Positions 43,276-51,371 of a stretch of 61,626 nt of DNA are shown piece by piece. The position numbers and the translations under genes were made by a program. Position 1 is the first letter of the stretch; each line of letters opens with the position of its first letter. Source of the DNA: DATKCA01 sp035544675 (GTDB lineage: Bacteria > Acidobacteriota > Thermoanaerobaculia > Gp7-AA8). Under the pieces are notes generated by a model that did not search any database, was not told where the DNA came from, and saw only the letters and a list, made by a program, of their open reading frames with translations. The stretch lies in assembly GCA_035544675.1 (NCBI GenBank), contig DATKCA010000268.1, positions 1 through 61,626 of the forward strand, in the 5' to 3' direction.

Positions 43276-43281
43276 ATTATG
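43276..43281 (-). promoter_or_regulatory. -10-like box (CATAAT) 6 bases before the mutL GTG
   Basis: CATAAT on the minus strand, 6 bases, then GTG. It lies at the edge of the GAATGTT heptamer array, which would supply any -35 sequence. Confidence 0.5.
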
Positions 43282-43286
43282 AAGGC

Positions 43287-43358
43287 GAAATGGTGAATGC
43301 TGAATGTTGAATGTCCAATGCTGAACGGTGGGCGGGATCCATCACTCAACACTCAACA
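43287..43358. repeat. GAATGTT/AACATTC heptamer inverted repeat upstream of mutL
   Basis: Four GAATGCT/GAATGTT-type units (about 43291-43325) are followed by three complementary ACTCAAC/ATTCAAC-type units (about 43338-43358). The array lies between the stop of the dehydrogenase gene and the mutL start. Confidence 0.75.
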
Positions 43359-43359
43359 T

Positions 43360-44391
43360 TCATCGGACCTCGAGAACGACCTTCCCAAACGCCTCCCGCG
43401 CCTCCAATACCCGATGCCCTTCCGCCACCTGCTCCAACGGCAGCAGGCGATCGACGACGGGGCGGAGGCGGCCGTCCTCGACGTGGCGGAAGACTTCGTG
43501 GAGCTCGCCGAGACTACCCATCGTAGAGCCGAGAATCGACAGGAGCTTGAAGAAGACGACGCGCAGGTTGATTGTGACCTCGGCGCCGGTCGTCGCGCCG
43601 CACGTGACGAGCCGGCCCCCTTTGGCCAGCGCGCGAAGCGACCTGTCGAACGTGTCGGCCCCGACGTGCTCGAAGACGACGTCGACGCCGCGCTTCCCCG
43701 TGATACGACGCACTTCCGGGAGGAAGTCCGCAGCGCTCGTGTCGATGGTCTGGCCGGCTCCCAGCTCGCGGCAGCGGGCCGCTTTCTTTGCCGACCCTGC
43801 CGTGGCGATCACGTTCGCGCCCCACAGTCGCGCGATCTGAACCGCGGCGCTGCCCACTCCCGAGCCGCCGGCGTGGACCAGAACCGTTTCGCCCGGACGG
43901 AGCCGCGCCCGCGCGACGAGCATGTGCCACGCCGTCAGCATGTCCAGCGGCAGCGCGGCCGCCTCGGCGAACGACAGTGCGGCAGGCTTGCGCAACAGGT
44001 TGCGGACCGGGACCGCGATCCGCTCCGCGCATCCCCCGTTCGTCGTTTCCCCGAAGATGCCGAATCGGGAGCAGAGCGGATCGTTTCCCGACAGGCAGGC
44101 CTGGCAGAGCCCGCACGAGAGCCCCGGCGCCACCACGACCTCGTCGCCGGAGCCCCATCCGCCTTCATTCGGACCGATGCTCGCAACGACGCCGGCCACT
44201 TCCGATCCCGGGATCATCGGCAGCGGAAACTTGTGCCCCGGGACGCCGCGCCGGACCCAGATGTCGAGGTGGTTCAGCGCCACGGCCCGGACGGCGACCA
44301 CCGCCTGGCCGGCAGTGGCCACCGGCTCTTCCACCTCGGCCAGCTCGAGCCTGTCGAGACCACCATGCTCGCGCACGAGGACCGCTTTCAT
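43360..44391 (-). CDS. Zinc-type alcohol dehydrogenase / quinone oxidoreductase (MDR family)
   Basis: A 343-residue medium-chain dehydrogenase. It has ALNHLDIWVRRGVPGHKFPLPMIPGSEVAG at the catalytic domain, a structural zinc lobe GLSCGLCQACLSGNDPLCSRFG (four Cys), and the NADPH fold VLVHAGGSGVGSAAVQIARLWGA. The catalytic zinc set is incomplete (H/D positions as in quinone-reductase-like members), so a quinone or enoyl reductase activity is as likely as alcohol oxidation. It diverges from the small membrane-protein gene. The gene body ends where the heptamer array upstream of mutL begins. Confidence 0.88.
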   Translation of the reverse strand: MKAVLVREHGGLDRLELAEVEEPVATAGQAVVAVRAVALNHLDIWVRRGVPGHKFPLPMIPGSEVAGVVASIGPNEGGWGSGDEVVVAPGLSCGLCQACLSGNDPLCSRFGIFGETTNGGCAERIAVPVRNLLRKPAALSFAEAAALPLDMLTAWHMLVARARLRPGETVLVHAGGSGVGSAAVQIARLWGANVIATAGSAKKAARCRELGAGQTIDTSAADFLPEVRRITGKRGVDVVFEHVGADTFDRSLRALAKGGRLVTCGATTGAEVTINLRVVFFKLLSILGSTMGSLGELHEVFRHVEDGRLRPVVDRLLPLEQVAEGHRVLEAREAFGKVVLEVR

Positions 44392-44451
44392 CGAGGCGCA
44401 TCATTTACTACAGTCCACTCTGGCAGTCCAATTGCTGCGCGGAGGACGAGC

Positions 44452-44628
44452 ATGGCGCGAAGAGTGGGAGCAATGCTGGGAATCGTCGTGATCCTGCTTC
44501 TGATCACCGGGCTGGTCCTTGCCGTCCACGAGCACCGCGAGAAGGGCCGCGACCACCCGGAAGACCTGACCGTGGTCTCCCTTTCGCTGTACACTGCTGG
44601 GGGTACAAACTACAACTTATTGGCATGA
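44452..44628 (+). CDS. Small single-pass membrane protein (58 residues)
   Basis: A short gene with an unusually good ribosome site for this window: GGAGG at 44441-44445, 6 bases before the ATG. The product is a basic N-terminus (MARRVG), one membrane helix (about residues 7-24, MLGIVVILLLITGLVLAV) and a charged then polar tail. It lies 37 bases before the BON-protein gene on the same strand. Coding is supported by the ribosome site and the clean helix. Function is unknown; a TGGCAG-N5-TTGC element just upstream (44421-44435) looks sigma-54-like but would start transcription inside the ribosome site. Confidence 0.6.
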   Translation: MARRVGAMLGIVVILLLITGLVLAVHEHREKGRDHPEDLTVVSLSLYTAGGTNYNLLA

Positions 44629-44665
44629 GCGCTGCTCTAAAGCAGTCAGGAGAAGCAATTACCAC

Positions 44666-45151
44666 ATGATCCGCACCCTCTCGATCTTCACCGCCGCAGC
44701 TCTCGCGACACTGGTGAGCCTCGGCGCGCAGGCCGCTCCGCCGCAGCCCCAGCCGACCGACCTCACCCCGGTATTCCTCGCTGCCGGGATCGACGTCAAC
44801 CGGCTGCAGGTCTTCGAGATCGGCGGAGTCGTGGTCATTCGCGGGCGTGTGACCGATCCCGAAGCGGCCGCGGCCGCCGGCCGTTACGCCACGAGCCTCG
44901 GCTATCGCCGCGTGGCCAACCTCGTTCAGATCATGCCCCCGCCCGATGACGGCGCGATCAAGCGCGCCGCCGAGAGGAGGCTGATGGTTCACCGCGGCCT
45001 CGGCGGTTGCCGTTTCCTCGTGGCCTCGAACAAGGGAATCGTCTCGATCGGCGGCAGCGTCCGCCACGAGCTGCAGAAAGACGTGGCCGTCTCGGTCGTG
45101 CGCAACATTGACGGTGTGCGTGGCGTCGAGACCTCGCTCGATCTGCATTAG
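44666..45151 (+). CDS. Periplasmic BON-domain protein
   Basis: A 161-residue exported protein (signal peptide about 1-23, ending GAQA-APP). It holds two BON-like units: FLAAGIDVNRLQVFEIGGVVVIRGRV with RVANLVQI, and RFLVASNKGIVSIGGSVRHE with VVRNIDGVRGVETSL. BON domains bind phospholipid or outer-membrane partners, as in OsmY. An AGGAGA site sits 12 bases before the ATG and a small hairpin (CTGCT/AGCAG) just before that. It converges with the outer-membrane protein gene across a heptamer array. Confidence 0.8.
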   Translation: MIRTLSIFTAAALATLVSLGAQAAPPQPQPTDLTPVFLAAGIDVNRLQVFEIGGVVVIRGRVTDPEAAAAAGRYATSLGYRRVANLVQIMPPPDDGAIKRAAERRLMVHRGLGGCRFLVASNKGIVSIGGSVRHELQKDVAVSVVRNIDGVRGVETSLDLH

Positions 45152-45336
45152 GGCCTCGGGCCTCCTCGGGCCTCGGGCCTCAGGCCTCAGGCCTCAGGCC
45201 TCAGGCCTCAGGCCTCAGGCCTCAGGCCTCAGGGTCGAGCGTTTTTGTACGTGTTCGCTCTCCTGAGCCACGGCCCCAGTGGCCGAGCCTGCGCGTTGCG
45301 CCTTTCGTTCTCCTGAGGCCCGAGGCCCGAGCCACG
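45152..45336. repeat. GCCTCAG heptamer array with distant inverted partner
   Basis: About eleven GCCTCGG/GCCTCAG units run from 45152 to 45233, directly after the BON-gene stop. A complementary block of three units lies at 45312-45331, before the end of the convergent outer-membrane gene. A CGGCC/GGCCG hairpin sits between them. It may act as a bidirectional terminator. Confidence 0.85.
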
Positions 45337-45338
45337 CT

Positions 45339-46688
45339 TCACCGGACGGTCCGGATCGAGAATCTCAGATTCGCTCCCTCGATGTCGTCCGGCGCCCGAA
45401 GCGTCTTCGCGTAGATCACACTGATGAGCACTTCGAAGTCGCGGAGGGTCAGTGCGGCCTCGGCGCCGAGGCCGGCATCGACGACATAGCGGTCGGTTTT
45501 CGTGATCTGGCTCGCGCCGATTCCCACCGTCCCTGCGCCGAGGTAGGCGATTCCGTAGAGCGTGTTCCAGTAGAACGCGCCCATCTTATAGTCCCTGTTG
45601 CGGAAGATCGGCCGGAAGTACTCATTGGTGACGTGGAGCTCGTGCGTGCCGATCGTGAACTCGTTCTCGTCGACCGCGCGGAGCGCCTCACGGCCACCGA
45701 GGCGGAACATCTCGTAGCGGGGGACGGAGGTGCGTTCGACGGCCGGCCGTTCGTCGCGCTCGGGGAAGTCGTCGTAGCCGGCGAACGCGCCGATGTGGAG
45801 GCGCGAGAAGATGAATGACGTGCTGGTGATGTCGAAGCGCCGCAGCCCTTCGCCTTCCAGCTTGGTGTACCGGTAGTCGCCGACCGAGTAGTCGTTTTCT
45901 CCGGTCGTGTCGTTGAAATCGCCGCCGATCAGGTTGAATGTCTGCGTGAGCGCCAGCGCGTAGCCCGTGCGCTGCGGGCCGATGTCGCGGAACGCGGTGA
46001 GTACGGGGGTCTGGCGGCCGCGGGTCTCGCCGACGATGGCGTTGAGGCGCTCGTCGAACTGCGTGCCGAACTGGTAGGCGACCTTCGTATAGAAGTTTTT
46101 CTTGTCGTTGTCGACGTTGGCGAGGTCGCCGAAGGAAAGGCTGTCGCCCTGTGTCAGCCAGAAGAGGCGGCGGTTGTAGTCGCGGGGGAATCCGAACAGC
46201 ACCAGTCCGCCGCGCACGCGCTCGAACTCGCTCGTGGCGTTCTCGCCGATTTCCGGAAACTCGACCGAGTCGAACACTCCCAGGCGGTACGTGAAGTTGC
46301 GCGCGTAGTACTTGTAGCGGAGGTAGGTGCTGATGTCGCCGTTGACGAACTTGTACTCGAGCTGCGTCTCGAACAGCACGTTGCGAATGAGCTTCCGCAG
46401 TCTGACGCTGGCCCGTCCCTCCGGGAGGTAGATATTGACGTTCGGGAACTCCTCGCGCCGGTCGTACGCGCTGCCGGCGGCCTCGGAGAGGATCGAGGGC
46501 GGCGCGAGGGGCTCTTCGAATGCCTCGGAGGTCTCCTCGACTGCAGGTTCGGGTGCTGCGGAGGTCTCCTCGACTGCAGGGTCGGGTGGGGGCGGGGGGG
46601 GCGGGTCGGTGGGGACCTGGGCGGAAAGGGCTCCCACGGCAAGAATTACCGCCAGAGAGAGGGAAAACGTCGAGAGTCGATGTCGCAT
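45339..46688 (-). CDS. Putative outer-membrane beta-barrel protein
   Basis: A 449-residue exported protein: signal peptide (1-23), then a Pro/Glu-rich linker encoded by an internal direct repeat (VEETSAAPEPAVEETSE), then about 350 residues of alternating amphipathic strands rich in Tyr, Arg and Asp (YKFVNGDISTYLRYKYYARN, TGYALALTQTF, EYFRPIFRNRDYKMGAFYW). This is a barrel pattern of roughly 14-18 strands. The last strand ends in RTVR and lacks the usual terminal aromatic residue. No named family is recognised. It diverges from ompA across 171 bases. Confidence 0.65.
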   Translation of the reverse strand: MRHRLSTFSLSLAVILAVGALSAQVPTDPPPPPPPDPAVEETSAAPEPAVEETSEAFEEPLAPPSILSEAAGSAYDRREEFPNVNIYLPEGRASVRLRKLIRNVLFETQLEYKFVNGDISTYLRYKYYARNFTYRLGVFDSVEFPEIGENATSEFERVRGGLVLFGFPRDYNRRLFWLTQGDSLSFGDLANVDNDKKNFYTKVAYQFGTQFDERLNAIVGETRGRQTPVLTAFRDIGPQRTGYALALTQTFNLIGGDFNDTTGENDYSVGDYRYTKLEGEGLRRFDITSTSFIFSRLHIGAFAGYDDFPERDERPAVERTSVPRYEMFRLGGREALRAVDENEFTIGTHELHVTNEYFRPIFRNRDYKMGAFYWNTLYGIAYLGAGTVGIGASQITKTDRYVVDAGLGAEAALTLRDFEVLISVIYAKTLRAPDDIEGANLRFSIRTVR

Positions 46689-46785
46689 GGGCTCCCTATT
46701 CTGTGCCGCCTCGGAACGGAGGCTACGAAACGCTATGGTAACCTCAAGTCATTGCAGCGCTTATCGCGATGAGCGCCGGCTGCTC

Positions 46786-46800
46786 TGGCACACTCTTTGT
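46786..46800 (+). promoter_or_regulatory. Sigma-54-like promoter of ompA
   Basis: The 15 bases read TGGCACACTCTTTGT, matching TGGCAC-N5-TTGC except for the last base. Spacing from GG to G is 12 bases, as required. The start would be near 46812, giving a 48-base leader with an AGGAGG site. Confidence 0.5.
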
Positions 46801-46846
46801 AAACCGCGGGACAGATAGCTGCGGACGGTGACCGTGCGAAGCTCTT

Positions 46847-46852
46847 AGGAGG
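46847..46852 (+). promoter_or_regulatory. Ribosome binding site AGGAGG that fixes the ompA start
   Basis: A perfect AGGAGG lies 7 bases before TTG 46860 but only one base before GTG 46854. Spacing therefore favours the TTG start. Confidence 0.75.
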
Positions 46853-46859
46853 TGTGATT

Positions 46860-48302
46860 TTGTTGCGTCTCAAGCATGGATTGCTATTGGCCCTTCTCAT
46901 CCTGACCCCGGCGCTCGCGAGCGCTCAGGACCTCGGGATGACCTTCACGCGGGAAGACCAGTACCGCATGTTCGCCCCCACATCGAGTGGGCAGACAGGT
47001 CTGTTCGAGACCGTTGTAGCCGACACGCTGCCCGCCGGCGCAGTCTCGTTCAGCATTTACTACAACAACTACGACCTGTACGCCGGTGAAGCCCGCGACT
47101 TCGCGCCACCTTCGGCGCGCGGGTACCAGGACATGAGCTATGACCTGTACCGGCTCAGCGCGTCCCTCGGGTTCGGCATCACCGATCGCTGGGAAATCAC
47201 GGCCATGCTGCCGTGGGACCGGCTGGTCCAGAACGGTGGCGACCGGGCCGGTTTCATCAACGGCTTCCTCTACCGCGGCCGCTTCACCGACAGCGGGATC
47301 GGCGACGTGCGCCTGGCCACGAAGTTCGGACTCAGTCCGACGGACGCTCCGGCGCGCTTCGCCCTGTCGCTGTTCGCCGATCTTCCGACCGGTGACGACG
47401 ACGCCGGCATCGCCACCGGCAGCACCGGCTTCGGCGTCGGCGCGCATCTGACCGGCCTCCGCGGAACGCTGTCGGCCGGTTACACGGTGACCGGCGACCG
47501 CGACACTTACACCGCCGTCGACAATACCGGCGTCGTGCGCAGGCTCGACATCGACTCGCCCGGTATCTTCAACCTCGACGCCGGCCTGAACATCCCCATC
47601 AGCTTCTGGAGCAGGACGAACTGGATCAACGAGATCAACGCCCGTTTCTACACCGGCGGTGACCGCGCTCCGGACAATCCGATCTTCGCCGTGACCGGCA
47701 TCCGCCACTGGTTCGGCAACAGCGGCTGGGCCCTCAACGCCGGACTTCGCTGGAACGTGGCCAAGTTCCTCGACAACAACGACGAGTGCCGCCTCACGGA
47801 ACTCGACGACTGCGCGCTGTCCGGCCTGGTCGGCCTGACGTTTGCGCCCTTTGCCCTGGCGCAGATTCCGCCGCCGCCGCCCCCTCCGCTGCCGCCGCCG
47901 CCCCCTCCGGCACCCGTACCGCCGCCGGCGCCTCCGGTCGTTCCGCCGCGTCAGCCGCAGACCATCCGGACGGACGAGATCCATTTCGAGCCGGGTTCGG
48001 CGCGCCTGACCAACATCGCCAAGGCCATCCTCGACGACGTGGCGCTTCGCATGCGCCAGGAGCCGAGCTCGACCGCTCTGGTCATCGGCTACACGGATGA
48101 CCGCGAGAACACCGGTGCGAACCGCGATCTCGATCGCCGTCGCGCCGAAGCGGTGCGCGACTACCTCGTCAGCCGTCACGGCATCGACGCCAATCGCATC
48201 ACCGTCGAAGGTCGTAGCGCCCGCGATCCGATCGCAGACAACAGCACCGCCGAGGGCAGGCTCCGGAACCGCCGTGTGGTGATCCGCCTGATCCTGCCGT
48301 AG
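46860..48302 (+). CDS. OmpA-family protein with N-terminal barrel
   Basis: A 480-residue outer-membrane protein starting at TTG (chosen from the AGGAGG spacing). A signal peptide ends LASA-QDL. Residues about 40-330 form a large barrel with strands such as VSFSIYYNNYDLY, GFGITDRWEITAMLPWD and ARFYTGGDRAPDNPIFAVTG. A Pro-rich hinge (about 335-370) leads to the peptidoglycan-binding OmpA domain with IHFEPGSARL, VIGYTDD, RDLDRRRAEAVRDYL and RRVVIRL. It ties the outer membrane to murein. A sigma-54-like promoter precedes it and a strong terminator follows. Confidence 0.9.
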   Translation: MLRLKHGLLLALLILTPALASAQDLGMTFTREDQYRMFAPTSSGQTGLFETVVADTLPAGAVSFSIYYNNYDLYAGEARDFAPPSARGYQDMSYDLYRLSASLGFGITDRWEITAMLPWDRLVQNGGDRAGFINGFLYRGRFTDSGIGDVRLATKFGLSPTDAPARFALSLFADLPTGDDDAGIATGSTGFGVGAHLTGLRGTLSAGYTVTGDRDTYTAVDNTGVVRRLDIDSPGIFNLDAGLNIPISFWSRTNWINEINARFYTGGDRAPDNPIFAVTGIRHWFGNSGWALNAGLRWNVAKFLDNNDECRLTELDDCALSGLVGLTFAPFALAQIPPPPPPPLPPPPPPAPVPPPAPPVVPPRQPQTIRTDEIHFEPGSARLTNIAKAILDDVALRMRQEPSSTALVIGYTDDRENTGANRDLDRRRAEAVRDYLVSRHGIDANRITVEGRSARDPIADNSTAEGRLRNRRVVIRLILP

Positions 48303-48330
48303 CCTCAGCACAGTCAGTCAACCGAAGCAA

Positions 48331-48363
48331 AAGGCTCCCGCCAGTCGCGGGGGCCTTTTTTTT
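48331..48363 (+). terminator. Rho-independent terminator after ompA
   Basis: A 9-bp stem with one G-U pair (48333-48341 with 48347-48355), a 5-base loop and eight T residues. It ends 15 bases before the spoIID-like start, leaving little room for a separate promoter. Confidence 0.9.
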
Positions 48364-48378
48364 GCTGGTCACGCCATC

Positions 48379-50571
48379 ATGAAGAACTTCGTCGTCTCGT
48401 TCGCTCTCCTTGCCGCTGCCTGCGCGCAGGCACCGCCTCCACAGACAACCCCGCCGCCGCAGGCCGAGCCACCGCGCCCGGCCAACCGCATGACACCGCT
48501 CTCTTCGGTTCCACGCGCCATCGCGGAACCGCGCATCCGCGTGGGGATGCTGAGCGATCAGGCAACCGTCTCGTTCCCGCGCGTGGCCGACGGCTATTAC
48601 CTCGTCAGTGACGCGGGTCCGTCGGTGCTGCGCCGCGGGTTCACCGCGACGGCGCCCCTGAGCGGCGCGACCGTGCGGTACGCCGTGCAGATGGCCGCGA
48701 TCTCGGACGAGGGAAGCGCCAACGCGCTGGCGGAGCGTCTTCGCACGGGGACGGGCCAGCGCGTCGACGTCATCTTCGACCCGGCCAGCGGCCAGCGTCG
48801 CGTGCTGGCGGGCGACTTCGCCACGAGCGAGGAGGCCGCTCCGTTCCGTGGAAGGCTGATCGAGCAGGGGTATGGCAGCGACATCGCGGTGGTGCGCAGG
48901 CCGTCGGGCGAGCCGTTCGAGAAGCAGCACGTGATCGTCGATGACGAAGGCGACCGGTACACGATCGGCGGCGACTCGATCCTGATCATGCCGGCGGCCG
49001 GCGAGACGATCGTCATCGACAAGCAGCCGTATCGCACCTCGGCCAGGCTCTTCATCAACGCGCGCGGTCTGTACAACGTGGTCAACGAGCTCAATTTCGA
49101 GGAATACCTCTACGGCGTAGTCCCGGCGGAGATGGGGCCGAGCGTGTACGACGAGCTGGAGGCGCTCAAGGCCCAGGCGGTCGCGGCCCGCACGTACGCA
49201 TTCCGGAACCTCGGGCAGTTCCGTTCCGAGGGATATGACATCTGCCCAGGCCCGGCGTGCCAGGCGTACAAGGGCTTCGGCGGCGAACACCCCCTCAGCA
49301 CGCAGGCGGTGCGGGACACGGCCGGGATGATCCTGGTGTACGACGGAAAGCCGATCGACGCGCTCTACACATCGACGTGCGGCGGGGAGACCAGCGACGT
49401 CTCCACGATGTTCCCCGGACGCGACGATCCGTATCTGAAGCGCGCGCGATGCGTGGAGATGGAGATGGTCGCGATCGCCGGCCGTGCCGACAGCGGCGTG
49501 CTGACCGAGCAGCAGCTCAATGCCAGACTGTTCGCGGCGCTCGCCGAACTGCCGGAGCAGTCCTCGAGCTGGACCGGACGCGAGGTGGAGGAGGCGGTGC
49601 ATGAGGCCGTGCGCCTGACCGGCGCGGACCTCCCATCCATCGGCCGGCCGGCGTCCAGCCGGCGCCGCGACGTGCTCGCGTACCTGTCCGCGGTGATGGG
49701 CCTGGCCGGAAAGGCGCGCGTCGTCACGCTGCCGGAGGATCGCCGCTATTTCTTTCCGCAGACAGGGAATCCGGAGAGCGATGCATATCTCGCGGCGGCG
49801 TTCCTCGTGAAGTTCGGGATGTTGCCCGCGCAGTTCATCGATCGCATCGATCTGGGTACCGCGATGCCGCGCGAAGAGCTCTACGCGCTGCTGCTCTCAT
49901 GGCTCCGCGAGCACTCCACGCTCGTGGAGGCAAACGGAAAGATCCTCACCGTTGACGGGCGGAACGTGACGCTCAAAGCAGGGGGGAAGACCTCGTCGTT
50001 CACGCTGCCGGCAGGGATCCCGCTGTTCCGTCGTCTCTCCGACCGCGTGCAGGAGTATCGCAGCGTGCCGATCATGATCGGCGACCGCGCCGTCATTCTG
50101 CAGAATGCGGCGAAGAAGCCGGTGGCGATGGTCGTCAACGCGAATTACGACGGCGCGTCGTTCGACCGGACGTCGAGCTACGCGAACTGGACCCGCAGTT
50201 ATCGCGCCGATGAGCTGGTGACGGCGATCAGCCGCCGCAACGCCATTCAGCGGCTGGCCGGCATCCGGCCGACCGTCGTGGATGCGTCGAAGCGCATCGC
50301 CGAGCTCGAAGTGACTGCCGAGGGTGGCCGGAAGTTCGTTCTGAAGGGACTGCCGGTGCGCTGGTCGCTCAACGTTCCCGACAACCTGTTCGTTTACGAG
50401 AAGACCCAGGACCCCGACGGCGTGGACCGCTACACGTTCTTCGGGAAGGGGTGGGGTCACGGCACGGGGATGTGCCAGGTCGGCTCGTACGGGATGGCGT
50501 TCCGCGGCTGGACGTACGACCGCATCCTGAAGCACTTCTACTCGAACGTGGAGATCGCGGCCATGCCGTGA
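48379..50571 (+). CDS. SpoIID/LytB-domain lipoprotein with SPOR-like domain
   Basis: A 730-residue lipoprotein with a lipobox (LAAAC at residues 11-15). Residues about 95-165 look like a SPOR domain (YAVQMAAISDEGSANALAER), which binds denuded glycan. The SpoIID domain starts NVVNELNFEEYLYGVVPAEM with the catalytic Glu, continues ALKAQAVAARTYA and ALYTSTCGGETSD, is split by about 230 inserted residues (roughly 385-610), and ends GKGWGHGTGMCQVGSYGMA. SpoIID is a lytic transglycosylase that acts on stem-less glycan. In this non-sporulating context a role in division-site murein processing is likely. Confidence 0.9.
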   Translation: MKNFVVSFALLAAACAQAPPPQTTPPPQAEPPRPANRMTPLSSVPRAIAEPRIRVGMLSDQATVSFPRVADGYYLVSDAGPSVLRRGFTATAPLSGATVRYAVQMAAISDEGSANALAERLRTGTGQRVDVIFDPASGQRRVLAGDFATSEEAAPFRGRLIEQGYGSDIAVVRRPSGEPFEKQHVIVDDEGDRYTIGGDSILIMPAAGETIVIDKQPYRTSARLFINARGLYNVVNELNFEEYLYGVVPAEMGPSVYDELEALKAQAVAARTYAFRNLGQFRSEGYDICPGPACQAYKGFGGEHPLSTQAVRDTAGMILVYDGKPIDALYTSTCGGETSDVSTMFPGRDDPYLKRARCVEMEMVAIAGRADSGVLTEQQLNARLFAALAELPEQSSSWTGREVEEAVHEAVRLTGADLPSIGRPASSRRRDVLAYLSAVMGLAGKARVVTLPEDRRYFFPQTGNPESDAYLAAAFLVKFGMLPAQFIDRIDLGTAMPREELYALLLSWLREHSTLVEANGKILTVDGRNVTLKAGGKTSSFTLPAGIPLFRRLSDRVQEYRSVPIMIGDRAVILQNAAKKPVAMVVNANYDGASFDRTSSYANWTRSYRADELVTAISRRNAIQRLAGIRPTVVDASKRIAELEVTAEGGRKFVLKGLPVRWSLNVPDNLFVYEKTQDPDGVDRYTFFGKGWGHGTGMCQVGSYGMAFRGWTYDRILKHFYSNVEIAAMP

Positions 50572-50593
50572 GGTGTAGCGTCGATCGTACTGG

Positions 50594-51298
50594 TCAAGGC
50601 TCCGCGCCGAACACCAGCGTGGCCAGCGCCACGGCGACGCGGCGGTCGAGCGACGCGCCGGGGGACATCTCCAGGAAATCGTAGTTGTCCTCCTCGTCGG
50701 GCCGCCGCACGATCAGACCGGCTTCGACATCGTCCTGCAGGATGACGAGGTTGGACTGGTACTGCCGGTTGAATTTCCCCAGGAGCTTGCGCACGAAGGC
50801 TCTGCCGAACGACTCCTCGATGGCGTTCGCCACGGGGTACTGCTCCGGGCCGGCGATCCGCCATCGGTTCCTGCCGAGGCGCGACAGGATCCCCGTTCGC
50901 AGCGTGCCGACCGTGTTGCCGTCCGGCGTCGTGACGGCGTAGGTGACGAACGGAATGCTGAATCGCGATTGCTGGGCGATGGCCAGAACCGGAATCGATG
51001 CCTCGTACAGTGTGACGCGGACCGGCGGCACGAGCCCCGCGATGACGACCGAAAACGCGACGCTGAGAATGGCCGCCACGGCGGCGGGCCCGTTCCGGCC
51101 GTCAGCGATGAGGAAGAGTGTGGCCGCCGCTCCTGCTGTGAGAACGATCGCCGCGACCAGCGCGGCAACGATGCCGACGATGCCGGCGAAGCTGCGATAG
51201 GTGATCCGGACGTTGCCGTCTCCATCGCGGATGGAGACCACGTCGCCGGCGCGAATGCCGGGCGAGAATGTGAATCGATCACCAGAGAACGTCTCCAC
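50594..51298 (-). CDS. Two-helix membrane protein, scramblase-related fold; probable -1 frameshift continuation of the FHA gene
   Basis: As a separate gene: 234 residues from a GTG without a ribosome site. Two membrane helices lie near residues 38-62 and 72-92, followed by a soluble domain (IPVLAIAQQSRFSIPFVTYAV, GTLRTGILSRLGRNRWRI, FGRAFVRKLLGKFNRQYQSN) that resembles phospholipid-scramblase/LURP-like proteins. The frame stays open upstream to 51352 and meets the FHA gene at its slippery end, so the main product may be an FHA-membrane fusion of about 400 residues. The family call is tentative; the open frame is directly seen. Confidence 0.75.
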   Translation of the reverse strand: METFSGDRFTFSPGIRAGDVVSIRDGDGNVRITYRSFAGIVGIVAALVAAIVLTAGAAATLFLIADGRNGPAAVAAILSVAFSVVIAGLVPPVRVTLYEASIPVLAIAQQSRFSIPFVTYAVTTPDGNTVGTLRTGILSRLGRNRWRIAGPEQYPVANAIEESFGRAFVRKLLGKFNRQYQSNLVILQDDVEAGLIVRRPDEEDNYDFLEMSPGASLDRRVAVALATLVFGAEP

Positions 51299-51348
51299 GA
51301 TGCGCGCCGCCGGCGGTGGTCCGAGCGGCTCAGTCGGCAGGTCGATCG

Positions 51349-51371
51349 TTACTTTTTTTTTAGGTCGTCCT
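51349..51371 (-). promoter_or_regulatory. Programmed -1 frameshift site (A AAA AAG before TAA, with upstream AGGA)
   Basis: On the minus strand a run of nine A (51361-51353) ends in AAG and is followed at once by the 0-frame stop TAA (51351-51349). The heptamer A AAA AAG is in the correct phase for -1 slippage. An AGGA lies at 51371-51368, about 8 bases before the heptamer, like the dnaX stimulator. The -1 frame continues without a stop into the membrane-protein gene. No strong downstream stem is obvious. Confidence 0.75.

Noticed and set aside
44421..44435. Sigma-54 promoter for the 58-residue protein gene (TGGCAG-N5-TTGC)
   Set aside because: Transcription would begin near 44447, beyond the ribosome site at 44441-44445, so the two good motifs conflict. 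It is kept only as a remark.
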